A stretch of DNA of 35,142 nucleotides from Rhodovibrio sp. (GTDB taxonomy: Bacteria; Pseudomonadota; Alphaproteobacteria; Kiloniellales; Rhodovibrionaceae), in the NCBI GenBank assembly GCA_007127165.1, contig SKZV01000242.1, positions 1 through 35,142 of the forward strand, read 5' to 3'. Shown here piece by piece: positions 10,543-18,667 of this stretch. How positions within the stretch are numbered: the first letter of the stretch is position 1; each line of letters begins with the position of its first letter. The notes beneath the pieces are model-generated. The model was not told the origin of the DNA. It saw only the letters and a program-made list of their open reading frames with translations, and did no database searches. Both the position numbers and the translations under genes were made by a program.

Positions 10543-11357
10543 CCGAACCAACTTTGGCGCGCGGACGCGTGCTGATCGTCGCCGGATCGGATTCCGGCGG
10601 CGGCGCGGGGATTCAAGCGGACATCAAGACCGTCACGGCCCTTGGCGGCTATGCCATGACGGCGATCACCGCGCTGACGGCGCAGAATACCCAGGGCGTC
10701 CACGGCGTCGTGGGGATCGACCCGGCCTTTATCCAGCAGCAGATGCGCGTCGTGCTCGACGACATCGGCGCGGACTGCATCAAGACCGGGATGCTCCACA
10801 ACGCCGAGGTGATCGAGGCGGTTTCCGAAGTGCTGGGTGAGTATCCCGACATTCCCGTCGTGGTCGATCCGGTGATGATCAGCCAGACCGGCGCGACCTT
10901 GCTGGAATTGGAGGCGGTGAAGAGCCTGAAACGCTCGCTGGCGATTCGCGCGGCCCTCCTCACGCCGAACATTCCCGAGGCGGAACGCCTCGCCGGAATG
11001 GACATCGAAGACATCGAGATGGCGCGCCACGCGGCGGAAACGCTGCTCACCATCGGGTTCCCGGCGGCCTTGGTGAAGGGCGGCCACCTGGACGGCAAGA
11101 CCGTCACCGACATTCTCGCAACCGAGGACTCGCTCGAAAGCTTCGACTCCCCGCGGATCGACACCGACCAGACCCACGGCACCGGCTGCACCCTGGCCTC
11201 CGCCATCGCGACCGGCCTGGCCCAGGGCCTAGTCCTCCGCCCCTCCGTCCTCCGCGCCCGCGCCTACCTCCGCACCGCCATCGAAACCGCCCCCGGCTTC
11301 GGCAAGGGGCAGGGCCCGGTGAACCATGGCTGGACGGTGCGGTCGTTCGAGGGGTGA
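10539..11357 (+). CDS. thiD: ThiD, hydroxymethylpyrimidine (phosphate) kinase
   Basis: ThiD carries out the two phosphorylations of hydroxymethylpyrimidine in thiamin synthesis. The ATG at 10539 overlaps the glmM stop in an ATGA junction, which implies translational coupling and rejects a longer frame starting inside glmM. The 272-residue product has the ribokinase-fold signatures [43 protein letters not shown] and VKGGHL. The catalytic/anion-hole loop [17 protein letters not shown] is also present. No TPP riboswitch-like sequence is visible upstream, so control probably follows the glmM transcript. The gene ends just before a large palindromic repeat. Confidence 0.96.
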   Translation: MTEPTLARGRVLIVAGSDSGGGAGIQADIKTVTALGGYAMTAITALTAQNTQGVHGVVGIDPAFIQQQMRVVLDDIGADCIKTGMLHNAEVIEAVSEVLGEYPDIPVVVDPVMISQTGATLLELEAVKSLKRSLAIRAALLTPNIPEAERLAGMDIEDIEMARHAAETLLTIGFPAALVKGGHLDGKTVTDILATEDSLESFDSPRIDTDQTHGTGCTLASAIATGLAQGLVLRPSVLRARAYLRTAIETAPGFGKGQGPVNHGWTVRSFEG

Positions 11358-11385
11358 CGCGACGTTTCTAAACGGATGGCACGGG

Positions 11386-11484
11386 CCCCTCGATACGGCC
11401 CAAGCGGGCCTACTCGGGGTGAGTTCATATTTTTAGAAAAGCATCCTCACCCCGAGTAGCGCCCCTTCGGCGCGTATCGAGGGG
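11386..11484. repeat. Large intergenic palindromic repeat, copy 1
   Basis: The left arm (11386-11423) and right arm (11446-11484) are near-perfect inverted copies around a 22-base AT-rich centre. CCCCTCGATAC (11386-11396) pairs with GTATCGAGGGG (11474-11484), and TACTCGGGGTGAG (11411-11423) pairs with CTCACCCCGAGTA (11446-11458). Each arm also contains its own small hairpin: GGCCC-AAGC-GGGCC on the left and GCGCC-CCTTC-GGCGC on the right. It sits between the convergent thiD and MocR genes, where it may also act as a bidirectional terminator. A related copy is at 13404-13502. I read it as a REP/BIME-like element. Confidence 0.85.
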
Positions 11485-11520
11485 GGCGTCCCGGTAGCAA
11501 ACCTCATTTCATCGGCCCCC

Positions 11521-12951
11521 TCAAACCACCGGCAAACTCGTCTGCGGGTGCCGTGCCAGCAGCGCCGTCAAGCGCTCCAGGGCGGTTTTCAGGTCGGCTT
11601 CTTCCGCGACGGCGCCGAGGCAGAGGCGCACGCCTTGCGGGGTGTTGGGGTCGACCTGGAAGGCGTCTCCGGGGGTGACGACGACGCCTTGCGCCAGCGC
11701 CTCGCGGACGAAGCGGGCGGTGTCCCAGGGCGGCTCCAGCGGGAGCCAGAGGTGGAAGGAGGTCGGGGCCGTCTGGACGGGAAGGCCGCGCAGGGCTTCG
11801 GCGGCGAGGGCTTGGCGGCGGCGGGCGGCTTCGCGCTGGTGACGGGCGGCGGTCGCGGCGTGGCCGGAGCGGATCAGGCGGCTGGCGATCTCCGCCGATA
11901 GCGACGAAGCCATCATGGTCAGCGCCCGCATCGCGGCGGAGAGGCGGGGAATCTGCGCGCGCGGGGCCTTCATGTAGCCGATCCGCAGGCCGGGCGCGAC
12001 GCACTTCGACAGGCTGGTGATATAGACCGCGTGTTCCGGATCGAACGCGGCGAGCGGCGGCGGCGCGTCCTCCGCCAGAAAGCCGTAGATGTCGTCCTCG
12101 ATCGCGGTCAGACCCTCGGCGGCGGCGACCGCCATGATCGCGCGGCGGCGGGCTTCCGGCATGGTGATGTTGGTGGGGTTGTGCAGCGTCGGCATGCAGT
12201 AGAGCAGGCGCGCGCCGTGCCGCCGGATCGCCGCTTCCAGCGCGTCCGGACGCAGTCCCTCGCCGTCGCTCGCCACCGGAACGAGGCGGAGCTGGCGCTG
12301 CTCGGCGATGTAGTGCAGCCCCGGCCAGCTCTGCGCCTCGGTCAGCAGCACGTCGCCCGGCCGGGCCAGCGCGCCAAGCGCCACGGCCAGCCCACCCTGC
12401 ACCCCAGGCACGACCAGCATATCCTCGGGATCGGCCTCCAGCCGCAGCGATTGAAGCCAGCGCGCCCCCGCCGCGCGATGCTCTTCCCGCCCGCTCGGCG
12501 GCTGATAGTTGGCGACCTCGCTCAACAGAGCGTATTCGTCCATCCCGGCAAGGGCAGGGGCCAGAGCCGCGCCCAGATACGCGCCCACCGGATAGTTGAC
12601 ACTGAGGTCGATCAGCGAGGGTTCGGCGGTTTGCCTGTCCCTTGGCGTCTGCGAAGGTACCATCGAGGGGAAGCCCACGGCATCCGTGCGGCCCCAGCCA
12701 TCCGGGCTATCCGCGCCGCCCTTGACGAAGGTGCCGCGCCCCACCGTGGCCTCGACCAGCCCGCGCCGCTCCGCCTCGGCATAGGCGCGGCTGATGGTTC
12801 CGATTGTCACCCCCAGCGCCTCCGCGAGCGCACGATGCGTCGGTAGGCGCGTTCCGGCGCTCAAACGGCTGCGGGCCACGTCCTCCGCCAAGCTGTCCGC
12901 GATGGCGCGGTATCGGGCACCGCTGCGTCCTTCGATCCGGGGAATCCACAT
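11521..12951 (-). CDS. MocR-family (GntR-HTH plus aminotransferase fold) regulator
   Basis: MocR proteins join a GntR-type winged helix to a PLP-binding domain of the aminotransferase fold and usually regulate a neighbouring gene. The 476-residue product has the HTH at about residues 12-75, with LPTHRALAEALGVTIGTISR and GRGTFV. The fold-type I domain follows, with NPT near residue 258-260, EDDIYG near 285-290, and the PLP lysine in SLSK at residue 316. The true aminotransferase fold is complete, so enzymatic activity cannot be excluded. The gene is divergent from a DUF1127 gene. Its start codon lies inside the palindrome ATTGTA-TCCC-TACAAT, a likely operator. The ligand and target are unknown. 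Confidence 0.9.
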   Translation of the reverse strand: MWIPRIEGRSGARYRAIADSLAEDVARSRLSAGTRLPTHRALAEALGVTIGTISRAYAEAERRGLVEATVGRGTFVKGGADSPDGWGRTDAVGFPSMVPSQTPRDRQTAEPSLIDLSVNYPVGAYLGAALAPALAGMDEYALLSEVANYQPPSGREEHRAAGARWLQSLRLEADPEDMLVVPGVQGGLAVALGALARPGDVLLTEAQSWPGLHYIAEQRQLRLVPVASDGEGLRPDALEAAIRRHGARLLYCMPTLHNPTNITMPEARRRAIMAVAAAEGLTAIEDDIYGFLAEDAPPPLAAFDPEHAVYITSLSKCVAPGLRIGYMKAPRAQIPRLSAAMRALTMMASSLSAEIASRLIRSGHAATAARHQREAARRRQALAAEALRGLPVQTAPTSFHLWLPLEPPWDTARFVREALAQGVVVTPGDAFQVDPNTPQGVRLCLGAVAEEADLKTALERLTALLARHPQTSLPVV

Positions 12952-12965
12952 TGTATCCCTACAAT
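12950..12965. promoter_or_regulatory. Candidate MocR operator palindrome
   Basis: ATTGTA (12950-12955), TCCC, TACAAT (12960-12965) is a perfect 6+6 inverted repeat. It overlaps the start codon of the minus-strand MocR gene. It also sits just upstream of a TTGACT (12973-12978) that could be the -35 of the divergent DUF1127 gene. A partial half-site, ACAAT, recurs at 13014-13018. Position and symmetry fit autorepression plus activation of the neighbour; this is inference. Confidence 0.45.
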
Positions 12966-12972
12966 AAAATAA

Positions 12973-13000
12973 TTGACTCTTTTTCAGATCGCCATAACAC
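12973..13000 (+). promoter_or_regulatory. Weak promoter candidate for the DUF1127 gene
   Basis: TTGACT (12973-12978) is a strong -35 match. With a 16-base spacer the -10 would be TAACAC (12995-13000), a poor match. That combination is typical of activator-dependent promoters. The palindrome centred near 12957 would lie about 50 bases upstream of the transcription start. Confidence 0.3.
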
Positions 13001-13083
13001 TCAAGTTATCGGGACAATAAGATGAAGTCAAGAGATTGTCTCCATTCAATTCGTCCATAACGTTGTTGCCTGGAGCAGGAGTC

Positions 13084-13341
13084 ATGGATACCCTCGCGGA
13101 TCGCCGGAAGACAGTGACATTCACGGTGACAATCCCCGACCCTCGGGCCGTTTCCGTTGCCGGAACGCTGCGCGCCCTGGGGCGGGGCGTCTTGCGGACG
13201 GGCGCGGTCCTGGTCGAATGGCGGCGGCGCGCCCGCGACCGCGCGTTCCTGGCGGAGATGGAGCCGCGTATGCTGCGCGACATCGGAGTTTCCGAGGAAA
13301 ACCGGCGTCAGGAAGCCGCAAAGCCCTTCTGGCGGGCGTAG
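13084..13341 (+). CDS. Small DUF1127 protein
   Basis: The 85-residue protein starts at an ATG (13084) with AGGAG three bases upstream at 13077-13081. Its C-terminal half (RRRARDRAFLAEMEPRML, then RDIGVSEENRRQEAAKPFW) has the DUF1127 pattern: basic helix, Leu-x-x-Met, then R-D-I-G. Several alphaproteobacterial DUF1127 proteins are small, very basic and linked to RNA turnover or phosphate/carbon physiology; that is family knowledge, not shown here. About 45 residues precede the domain, more than in the shortest members. The gene is divergent from the MocR regulator, which probably controls it. Confidence 0.8.
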   Translation: MDTLADRRKTVTFTVTIPDPRAVSVAGTLRALGRGVLRTGAVLVEWRRRARDRAFLAEMEPRMLRDIGVSEENRRQEAAKPFWRA

Positions 13342-13403
13342 GATCGCGCCAGGAAGGTTGGAGTTCGCAGGGATGGACCCTTGGCTCCGCCTGCCTACGG
13401 CAC

Positions 13404-13502
13404 CGATACGCGCCTGAGGAAGGCGCTACTCAGGGTAAGGAAACTTTATCAGTACAAAAACGCCTCACCCCGAGTAGCGCCACTTCGGCCCGTATCGAGG
13501 GG
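13404..13502. repeat. Large intergenic palindromic repeat, copy 2
   Basis: The right arm (13464-13502) matches the right arm of the copy at 11446-11484 at 37 of 39 positions by eye, including CTCACCCCGAGTA and GTATCGAGGGG. The left arm (13404-13440) is partly decayed but keeps CGATAC, a GCGCCT/AGGCGC hairpin and TACTCAGGG. An AT-rich centre of similar length separates the arms. It lies in the 275-base gap between the DUF1127 gene and the MaoC-like gene. Confidence 0.8.
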
Positions 13503-13616
13503 CCGTGCTCTCCGAGTGGAAAGGTCATTTCATTACCCCTCGCTTCCGGCTTTACGCGAAACGTCTCTCTTCGTATGAAGAAGGCTTGATGCTTCAAGCT
13601 GGGGGAGGATGCTGGG

Positions 13617-14084
13617 ATGCCCGACCGCGACGCGTTCTTTTTCGAGGATTTTCACGTCGGCCGCCGCTTTATCAGCCGGGGCGTGACGCTGACCGAGGCG
13701 GAGATTATCGACTTCGCGTTCAAGTACGATCCGCAGCCCTTCCACATCGACAAGCAGGCGGCGGAGGACTCGCAGTACGGCGGCCTGATCGCCAGCGGGT
13801 TCCATACGCTGGCGGCGGGGTTCCGCATGGTGATCCAGCAGAACATCTTTACCGCCTGCTCAATGGGCTCGCCGGGGATGGACGAGATTCGCTGGCTGAA
13901 GCCGGTGCGTCCGGGCGATACGCTGCACACCGTCTGCACCGTCACCGAAGCGAAACCCTCGAACAGCCGCAACGACCGGGGCCGCATCCGTATGTCCTAT
14001 GAGATCAGGAATCAGGACGGCGAGGCGGTAATGACCTTCACCGCCGCACAGATATTGAAGCGGCGGAGTCCGGCGGAAGGGTAA
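13617..14084 (+). CDS. MaoC-family hot-dog dehydratase
   Basis: The 155-residue protein has a MaoC/hot-dog fold pattern. FFFEDFHVGRRF leads into an EAEIIDFAFKYDPQPFHID segment, equivalent to the hydratase-2 motif with Asp and His. GGLIASGFHTLA gives the central helix, and WLKPVRPGDTL the following strand. Such proteins hydrate enoyl-CoA or act as acyl dehydratases; the substrate is not evident. The ATG at 13617 follows GGGGGAGG. It is convergent with the FAD-linked dehydrogenase gene, with 12 bases between the two stops and no clear terminator. It is distinct from the PhaJ-like gene at 27881. Confidence 0.85.
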   Translation: MPDRDAFFFEDFHVGRRFISRGVTLTEAEIIDFAFKYDPQPFHIDKQAAEDSQYGGLIASGFHTLAAGFRMVIQQNIFTACSMGSPGMDEIRWLKPVRPGDTLHTVCTVTEAKPSNSRNDRGRIRMSYEIRNQDGEAVMTFTAAQILKRRSPAEG

Positions 14085-14096
14085 AGAGGAAGCCTC

Positions 14097-15482
14097 CTAA
14101 ACCGCCACGATCTTTCCGGGATTGAGGATGTTTTTCGGATCGAGCGCCCGCTTCACCGCCGCCATGGCGGGGAGCAGGTCGCCGTGCTCCTGCTTCAGAA
14201 AGCCCATCTTGCCGTAGCCCACGCCGTGCTCGCCGGTGCAGGTGCCGCCCATCGCCAGCGCGCGGCCGACCAGACGGGCGTTCAGCGCCTCGGCACGCTC
14301 GAACTCCTCCCTGTCTTCCGGGTCGATGACCAGGATCAGGTGGAAGTTCCCGTCGCCGACATGCCCGACAATCGGCGCATAGAGGCCGGACTCAGCGATG
14401 TCGCGCTTGGTTTCCAGGATACACTCCGCCAGCCGCGAGATCGGCACGCACACGTCGGTCGGCCAGCCCTTCGCGCCCGGCCGCATGGAGATCGCGGCGT
14501 AGTAAGCGTCGTGGCGGGCCTGCCACAGCTTCGTGCGCTCCTCGGCGTTGGTGGCCCAGCGGAAGTCCTCGCCGCCCATCTCCCGCGCGATCTCGCCGGT
14601 GCGCTCCGACTGCTCGGCCACGCCCGCCGCGCTGCCGTGGAACTCGAAGAAGATCGTCGGCTGAACCGGGTAGTCGAGGCCGGAGAGTCGGTTCACGGCG
14701 TCCATCTGCACGTCGTCCAGAAGCTCCATGCGCGCGACGGGAATGCCGGACTGAATGACCATCATCGCCGTGCCGACCGCGCCGTCCAGCTCGGGAAAGC
14801 CGCAGACCGCGGAGGCGACGGCTTCCGGCTGGCCGTGCAGCTTGAGCCGCAGCTCGGTGATAATCCCGAGCGTCCCTTCGGAGCCGATCATCAGCCGCGT
14901 CATGTCGTACCCGGCGGAGGACTTGCGCGCCCGCCCGCCGGTGTGAACCACGCTGCCGTCGGCCAGCACCACCGTGAGGCCCAGCACGTTCTCGCGAATC
15001 GTGCCGTAGCGCACCGCGTTGGTGCCGGACGCGCCGGTCGCCGCCATGCCGCCAAGAGACGCGTCCGCGCCGGGGTCGATGGGGAAGAACAGGCCGGTGT
15101 CGCGCAGATGCGTGTTAAGCTGCTTGCGCGTCACGCCCGCCTGAACCATGCAGTCCAGGTCCTCGGCGTTCACTTCCACGACGGCGTTCATCCGCGTTAG
15201 GTCCAACGACAGCCCACCGGACAGCGCCGCCACATGCCCCTCCAGCGAGGTTCCGGTCCCGCGCGGGATCACCGGCTTGCCGTGGCGCGCGCAGATGCGG
15301 ACGATCTCCGCAACCTCCTCCGTGGATTCGGCGAAAGCGACAGCTTCGGGTGCTTCGGAGGGGTGGTAGGACTCGTCGCGCCCGTGCTGCTCCAAAAGGG
15401 CCGGAGCGGTGCTCAAACGCTCGCCCAGGCGCTTTGAGAGCGCGCCGAGCCAGTCGCGGTCGGCCTCGGTTTGCGCGGTCAT
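14097..15482 (-). CDS. FAD-linked D-lactate/2-hydroxyacid dehydrogenase
   Basis: The 461-residue protein belongs to the GlcD/LDHD branch of the FAD-binding PCMH family and likely oxidises D-lactate, glycolate or another 2-hydroxyacid, passing electrons to cytochrome c or quinone. The FAD pyrophosphate loop is PRGTGTSLEGH at residues 73-83, followed by GGMAATGASGTNAVRYG (144-160) and GSEGTLGIITE (200-210). The C-terminal catalytic part has GHVGDGNFH at 373-381 and TGEHGVGYGK at 416-425. It is the last gene of the minus-strand TRAP operon, 48 bases after the large permease and behind a strong AGGGAGGA ribosome-binding site. The transporter probably supplies its substrate. No signal peptide or iron-sulfur subunit is visible nearby. 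Confidence 0.9.
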   Translation of the reverse strand: MTAQTEADRDWLGALSKRLGERLSTAPALLEQHGRDESYHPSEAPEAVAFAESTEEVAEIVRICARHGKPVIPRGTGTSLEGHVAALSGGLSLDLTRMNAVVEVNAEDLDCMVQAGVTRKQLNTHLRDTGLFFPIDPGADASLGGMAATGASGTNAVRYGTIRENVLGLTVVLADGSVVHTGGRARKSSAGYDMTRLMIGSEGTLGIITELRLKLHGQPEAVASAVCGFPELDGAVGTAMMVIQSGIPVARMELLDDVQMDAVNRLSGLDYPVQPTIFFEFHGSAAGVAEQSERTGEIAREMGGEDFRWATNAEERTKLWQARHDAYYAAISMRPGAKGWPTDVCVPISRLAECILETKRDIAESGLYAPIVGHVGDGNFHLILVIDPEDREEFERAEALNARLVGRALAMGGTCTGEHGVGYGKMGFLKQEHGDLLPAMAAVKRALDPKNILNPGKIVAV

Positions 15483-15530
15483 GGCGAGTCCTCCCTTACC
15501 TTTGGAGGCGAAGGTAGCACAGGCGCGGTG

Positions 15531-16835
15531 TCACCGTCGCGCCATCTGGTCCGGCAACCAGGTGGCGAGGCCGGGAAAGAGCACGAGCAGGATCACTCCT
15601 AGCACCAGAATCAGGAAGAACGGTAGCGCCGCCTTGGCGATCCTGAAGATGTTCTGTCCCGTCAAGCCTTGCAGCACGAAGAGGTTGAAGCCAACCGGCG
15701 GGGTGATCTGCGACATCTCAACCACGATCACCAGATAGATCCCGAACCAGATCGGATCGATCCCCGCCGCCGTCACCATCGGCATGATCACGGCGGTGGT
15801 CAGCACCACGACGGAAATCCCGTCGAGGAAGCAGCCGAGAATGACGAAAAATATCGTCAGCGCCAGCAGCAGCATCTCCGGCGAGAGCCCCATCTCGCCG
15901 ATCCAGGCGGCGAGCGTGCGCGGAATTCCGGTAAAGCCCATCGCCACGGTCAGGAAGGAGGCTCCGGCCAAAATGAAGGCGATCATGCAGGAGGTCCGGG
16001 TCGCGCCCATCAGGCCGGCGCGAAAGCTCTCCCAGGTCAGCGTGCCCGTGGTCCAGGAGAGGATCAGAGCCAAGGCCACGCCCACGGCGGCTGCATCGGT
16101 GGGGCTCGCGATCCCCAGGTAGATCGAGCCGATCACTCCCAAGATCAACAGGATCACCGGCAGGAGGCGGCGCGAGCGCCAGACTCGCTCGCCCCAAGGC
16201 ACGGGCGGATCGCGCGGTGGCGTGCGGCTCGGGAACACCAGCGACCAGAGGACGATATAACCCATAAAGAGCAGGACCAGCACCAGCCCCGGAAACACCC
16301 CGGCCATGAACAGCCGCGCGATGGAAAGTTCCACCGCGACGCCATAGACGATCAGGATGATCGACGGCGGAATGAGCAGACCGAGCGTGCCCGCTCCGGC
16401 CAGCGTGCCGATGGTCATCTGCTGATCGTAGCCGCGCCTGGTCAGTTCGGGAATCGACATGCGCCCGATGGTGGCGACCGTGGCGGCGGAGGAGCCGGAA
16501 ACGGCGGCGAAAATCCCCGAGCCCAGGACATTCACATGCATCAAGCGCCCCGGCAGCCGCCCCATCCAGGGCGAGAGCCCGCTGAACAGATCGTCGGCAA
16601 GGCGCGAGCGGAACAGGATTTCGCCCATCCAGATGAACATCGGCAGGGCCGCGAGCGCCCAGGAGTTGCTGGCTCCCCACACCCGCGTCGCCATCACCTG
16701 ACCCACCGGCGCGGTCGTGAAAAGCTCGATCGCCACGATTCCCACAGCCATCAGCGAGAAGGCGACCCAGACGCCGCTGCCCAGCAAGGCGAAGAGCACG
16801 ACGACCAGCAGGATCGAGAGCCAGAGGTTTTCCAT
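15531..16835 (-). CDS. TRAP transporter large permease (DctM family)
   Basis: This 434-residue, very hydrophobic inner-membrane protein is the transport subunit of a tripartite ATP-independent periplasmic transporter. It uses the sodium gradient to import an organic acid delivered by the binding protein. About twelve membrane segments are visible. Family motifs include GMGLSPEM-like loops, ALPMFIWMGEIL near residues 62-73, the FAAVSGSSAATVATIG segment, GTLGLLIPPSIILIVYG, and the C-terminal MSQITPPVGFNLFVLQG. Its start is four bases after the stop of the small permease gene, so the two are translationally linked. The substrate cannot be read directly; a 2-hydroxyacid is suggested by the next gene. 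Confidence 0.93.
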   Translation of the reverse strand: MENLWLSILLVVVLFALLGSGVWVAFSLMAVGIVAIELFTTAPVGQVMATRVWGASNSWALAALPMFIWMGEILFRSRLADDLFSGLSPWMGRLPGRLMHVNVLGSGIFAAVSGSSAATVATIGRMSIPELTRRGYDQQMTIGTLAGAGTLGLLIPPSIILIVYGVAVELSIARLFMAGVFPGLVLVLLFMGYIVLWSLVFPSRTPPRDPPVPWGERVWRSRRLLPVILLILGVIGSIYLGIASPTDAAAVGVALALILSWTTGTLTWESFRAGLMGATRTSCMIAFILAGASFLTVAMGFTGIPRTLAAWIGEMGLSPEMLLLALTIFFVILGCFLDGISVVVLTTAVIMPMVTAAGIDPIWFGIYLVIVVEMSQITPPVGFNLFVLQGLTGQNIFRIAKAALPFFLILVLGVILLVLFPGLATWLPDQMARR

Positions 16836-16839
16836 GCGG

Positions 16840-17412
16840 CTAGTGCCCCTTGGGAGTTTCCGGGGCCTGGATCAGCGACTCGCCGGAACGCTCTTCATAG
16901 CTCGGCTTGCGCCCGCGCAGCACCGAAACGAATTCGTCCACGAGCGCGATGGATAGCACGACGAGGCCCAAGGCCATGCCGGTTTGCGGTATCCAGATCG
17001 GGATTGACACCATGCCGATGGAGCGGTCTCCGAACTCCCAGCTTTCCAGGGTGAGCAGCACGACATAAACGGTGAAATAGATCGAAATGCCGCCCGCCAC
17101 CAAGAGGCACCAGCCCTCGACGATATGCCGGATGCGCGCGGGCAGGGCTCCGATCACCAGCGTCACCCGGATATGCCCGCCCATGCGCAACGTGTAGGAC
17201 AAGGCGAAGAAGGTCGCGGAGGCGAGGAAGAACCCCGCGAAATCGGAATAAGCGGGAACGAGCAGTCCGAAGCGCACGCCCAAAAGCGCGGCGCCGAGGT
17301 AGTTGGCGGCGTTCGCAAGCACCTGCGCCAGCACGACGAGCGCAATGGCGCAGAGAAACCCCGCCGCGATTGCGCCGCTCAGGCGATAGAGGGTGTCGAG
17401 GGTGTGGCGCAT
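16840..17412 (-). CDS. TRAP transporter small permease (DctQ family)
   Basis: The 190-residue protein has four predicted membrane helices, including a first one near residues 13-33 (AAGFLCAIALVVLAQVLANA) and TFFALSYTLRMGGHIRVTL, the characteristic Gly-His-Ile-Arg loop of DctQ subunits. It supports the large permease and docks the binding protein. The gene lies between the binding-protein gene and the large permease gene. It is separated from the former by an 89-base gap containing a strong stem-loop, and from the latter by four bases. The C-terminal tail is cytoplasmic and charged. Confidence 0.9.
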   Translation of the reverse strand: MRHTLDTLYRLSGAIAAGFLCAIALVVLAQVLANAANYLGAALLGVRFGLLVPAYSDFAGFFLASATFFALSYTLRMGGHIRVTLVIGALPARIRHIVEGWCLLVAGGISIYFTVYVVLLTLESWEFGDRSIGMVSIPIWIPQTGMALGLVVLSIALVDEFVSVLRGRKPSYEERSGESLIQAPETPKGH

Positions 17413-17444
17413 GGGCCTTCAAGGATGGATTGATTGTCACAGTT

Positions 17445-17475
17445 GCGGGGCGCGATCTCCGAAATCGCGCCCCGC
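17445..17475 (-). promoter_or_regulatory. Intercistronic stem-loop between TRAP binding protein and permease genes
   Basis: GCGGGGCGCGAT (17445-17456) pairs perfectly with ATCGCGCCCCGC (17464-17475) around a seven-base loop. No T-run follows it in the minus direction, though a run of seven T precedes it on that strand (17492-17498). It probably blocks 3' exonucleases or causes partial termination, giving more binding protein than permease. Confidence 0.65.
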
Positions 17476-17501
17476 ATGGCCTTCACGCTGTAAAAAAACC
17501 C

Positions 17502-18494
17502 TCAGTTCATCTCCCGAAACCGCGCGAGAATATCCGCCACGGCCTCGCCGCCCTCGGCTTCCCACTTCTCGGCCATCTCGCGGCCGATCTCCTGGAAGGC
17601 GGAGGCAAGCGCTTCCGGCGGATCGCGGTGGACCTCGACGCCGTTCTCCTCAAGCACATCCATCTGCTCGACGGTCTCTTCGCGCGACTTCTCCCAGCCG
17701 CGCGTTTGCGCCTGTTCGGCCGCGTCCAGAACGGCCGTCTGAACGGACTCGTCCAGCGCATCGAACACCTGCTGGTTCACCACGACGATGTTCTTCGGAA
17801 TCCATGCCTGCAGGTGATAGTAGTGGGTGAGGAAGTCCCAGGCTTGCGTATTCACCCCGGTCGAAGGAGAGGTCATCATCGCGTCCACGCGGCCGGTGGC
17901 GAAAGCCTGCGGAATGTCCGGCACCTCGACCTGGGTCGGCGACATGCCCGCAAGCTGTGCGAGTTCTTCGGTCGCGGTATTGTACGCGCGGAACGAGAGG
18001 CCTGCGATATCGTCGGCGCTTTCGACCGGCCCGTCGGTGTACAGCCCCTGCGGCGGCCACGGCACGGTGAAGAGGACCTTGAGCCGCTCACGCTCCAGGA
18101 TTTCCTCGACATGCGGCTTCGAGGCTTCCCAGAGCTTTTCCGCCTGCTCGTAGTCGGTCGCGAGGAAGGGGACGGAGTCCGCCTCGAAAACCGGGTCCTC
18201 GTTGGCGAGGCGGCTCAACAGGAACTCGCCGATCTGCACCTGACGGCTACGCACCGCATTCTTGATCTCGGGGTGCTCGTAGAGCGATCCGGCCGGGTGA
18301 ACGTTGATCGTCAGCGCGCCGTCGGTGGCGGCTTCGATCTCCTCGGCGAACTCGATGATGTTTTGCGTGTGGAAGTTCTGCTGCGGGTAGGGCGTCGGCA
18401 TGTCCCAGGTCTGCGCCGCGCTCTCCAGAACCGGGGCGAGCGACAGTCCGGTCACAACCGCCGCGCCGGCCATCAGCTTTGTCGCGAGATTCAT
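17502..18494 (-). CDS. TRAP transporter periplasmic binding protein (DctP family)
   Basis: The 330-residue solute receptor has a Sec-type signal peptide (residues 1-28, likely cleavage after ESAAQ or just before it). Mature DctP features follow, including the EIEAATDGALTINVHPAGSL strand-helix, a VQIGEF-x-LSRLANEDP segment, the Phe-rich SVPFLATDYEQAEKLW loop, LSFRAYNTATEELAQLAG where the conserved Arg contacts a substrate carboxylate, and MMTSPSTGVNTQAWDF. It is the first gene of the minus-strand operon and divergent from the metallo-beta-lactamase-fold gene. The 173-base intergenic region contains an imperfect inverted repeat, TTTTATCGTCGGC (18517-18529) with GCCGATAAAA (18541-18550), which could be an operator. 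Confidence 0.92.
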   Translation of the reverse strand: MNLATKLMAGAAVVTGLSLAPVLESAAQTWDMPTPYPQQNFHTQNIIEFAEEIEAATDGALTINVHPAGSLYEHPEIKNAVRSRQVQIGEFLLSRLANEDPVFEADSVPFLATDYEQAEKLWEASKPHVEEILERERLKVLFTVPWPPQGLYTDGPVESADDIAGLSFRAYNTATEELAQLAGMSPTQVEVPDIPQAFATGRVDAMMTSPSTGVNTQAWDFLTHYYHLQAWIPKNIVVVNQQVFDALDESVQTAVLDAAEQAQTRGWEKSREETVEQMDVLEENGVEVHRDPPEALASAFQEIGREMAEKWEAEGGEAVADILARFREMN

Positions 18495-18667
18495 GGTTCT
18501 TATGCTCCCTGTTTCTTTTTATCGTCGGCTCTCGTTTCAGGCCGATAAAATGAGACTACCCCAAGTCACGGGGCTCGTCTTCCGGTTTGCCCGGATTTGT
18601 TATGCTGGTCAAGCGAGCCGAAGCCCTTGGCCGCAAGGCGAAAGCGCATGGGAAGTGGAGCACGGCA

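Noticed and set aside
15669-17054. 461-residue + strand frame opposite the TRAP permeases
   Set aside because: Composition is extreme (His, Asp, Gln, Arg), no motif is present, and the minus-strand permeases explain the sequence.
17370-18548. 392-residue + strand frame opposite the TRAP binding protein
   Set aside because: Shadow of a clear DctP gene; there is no signal, domain or ribosome-binding site.
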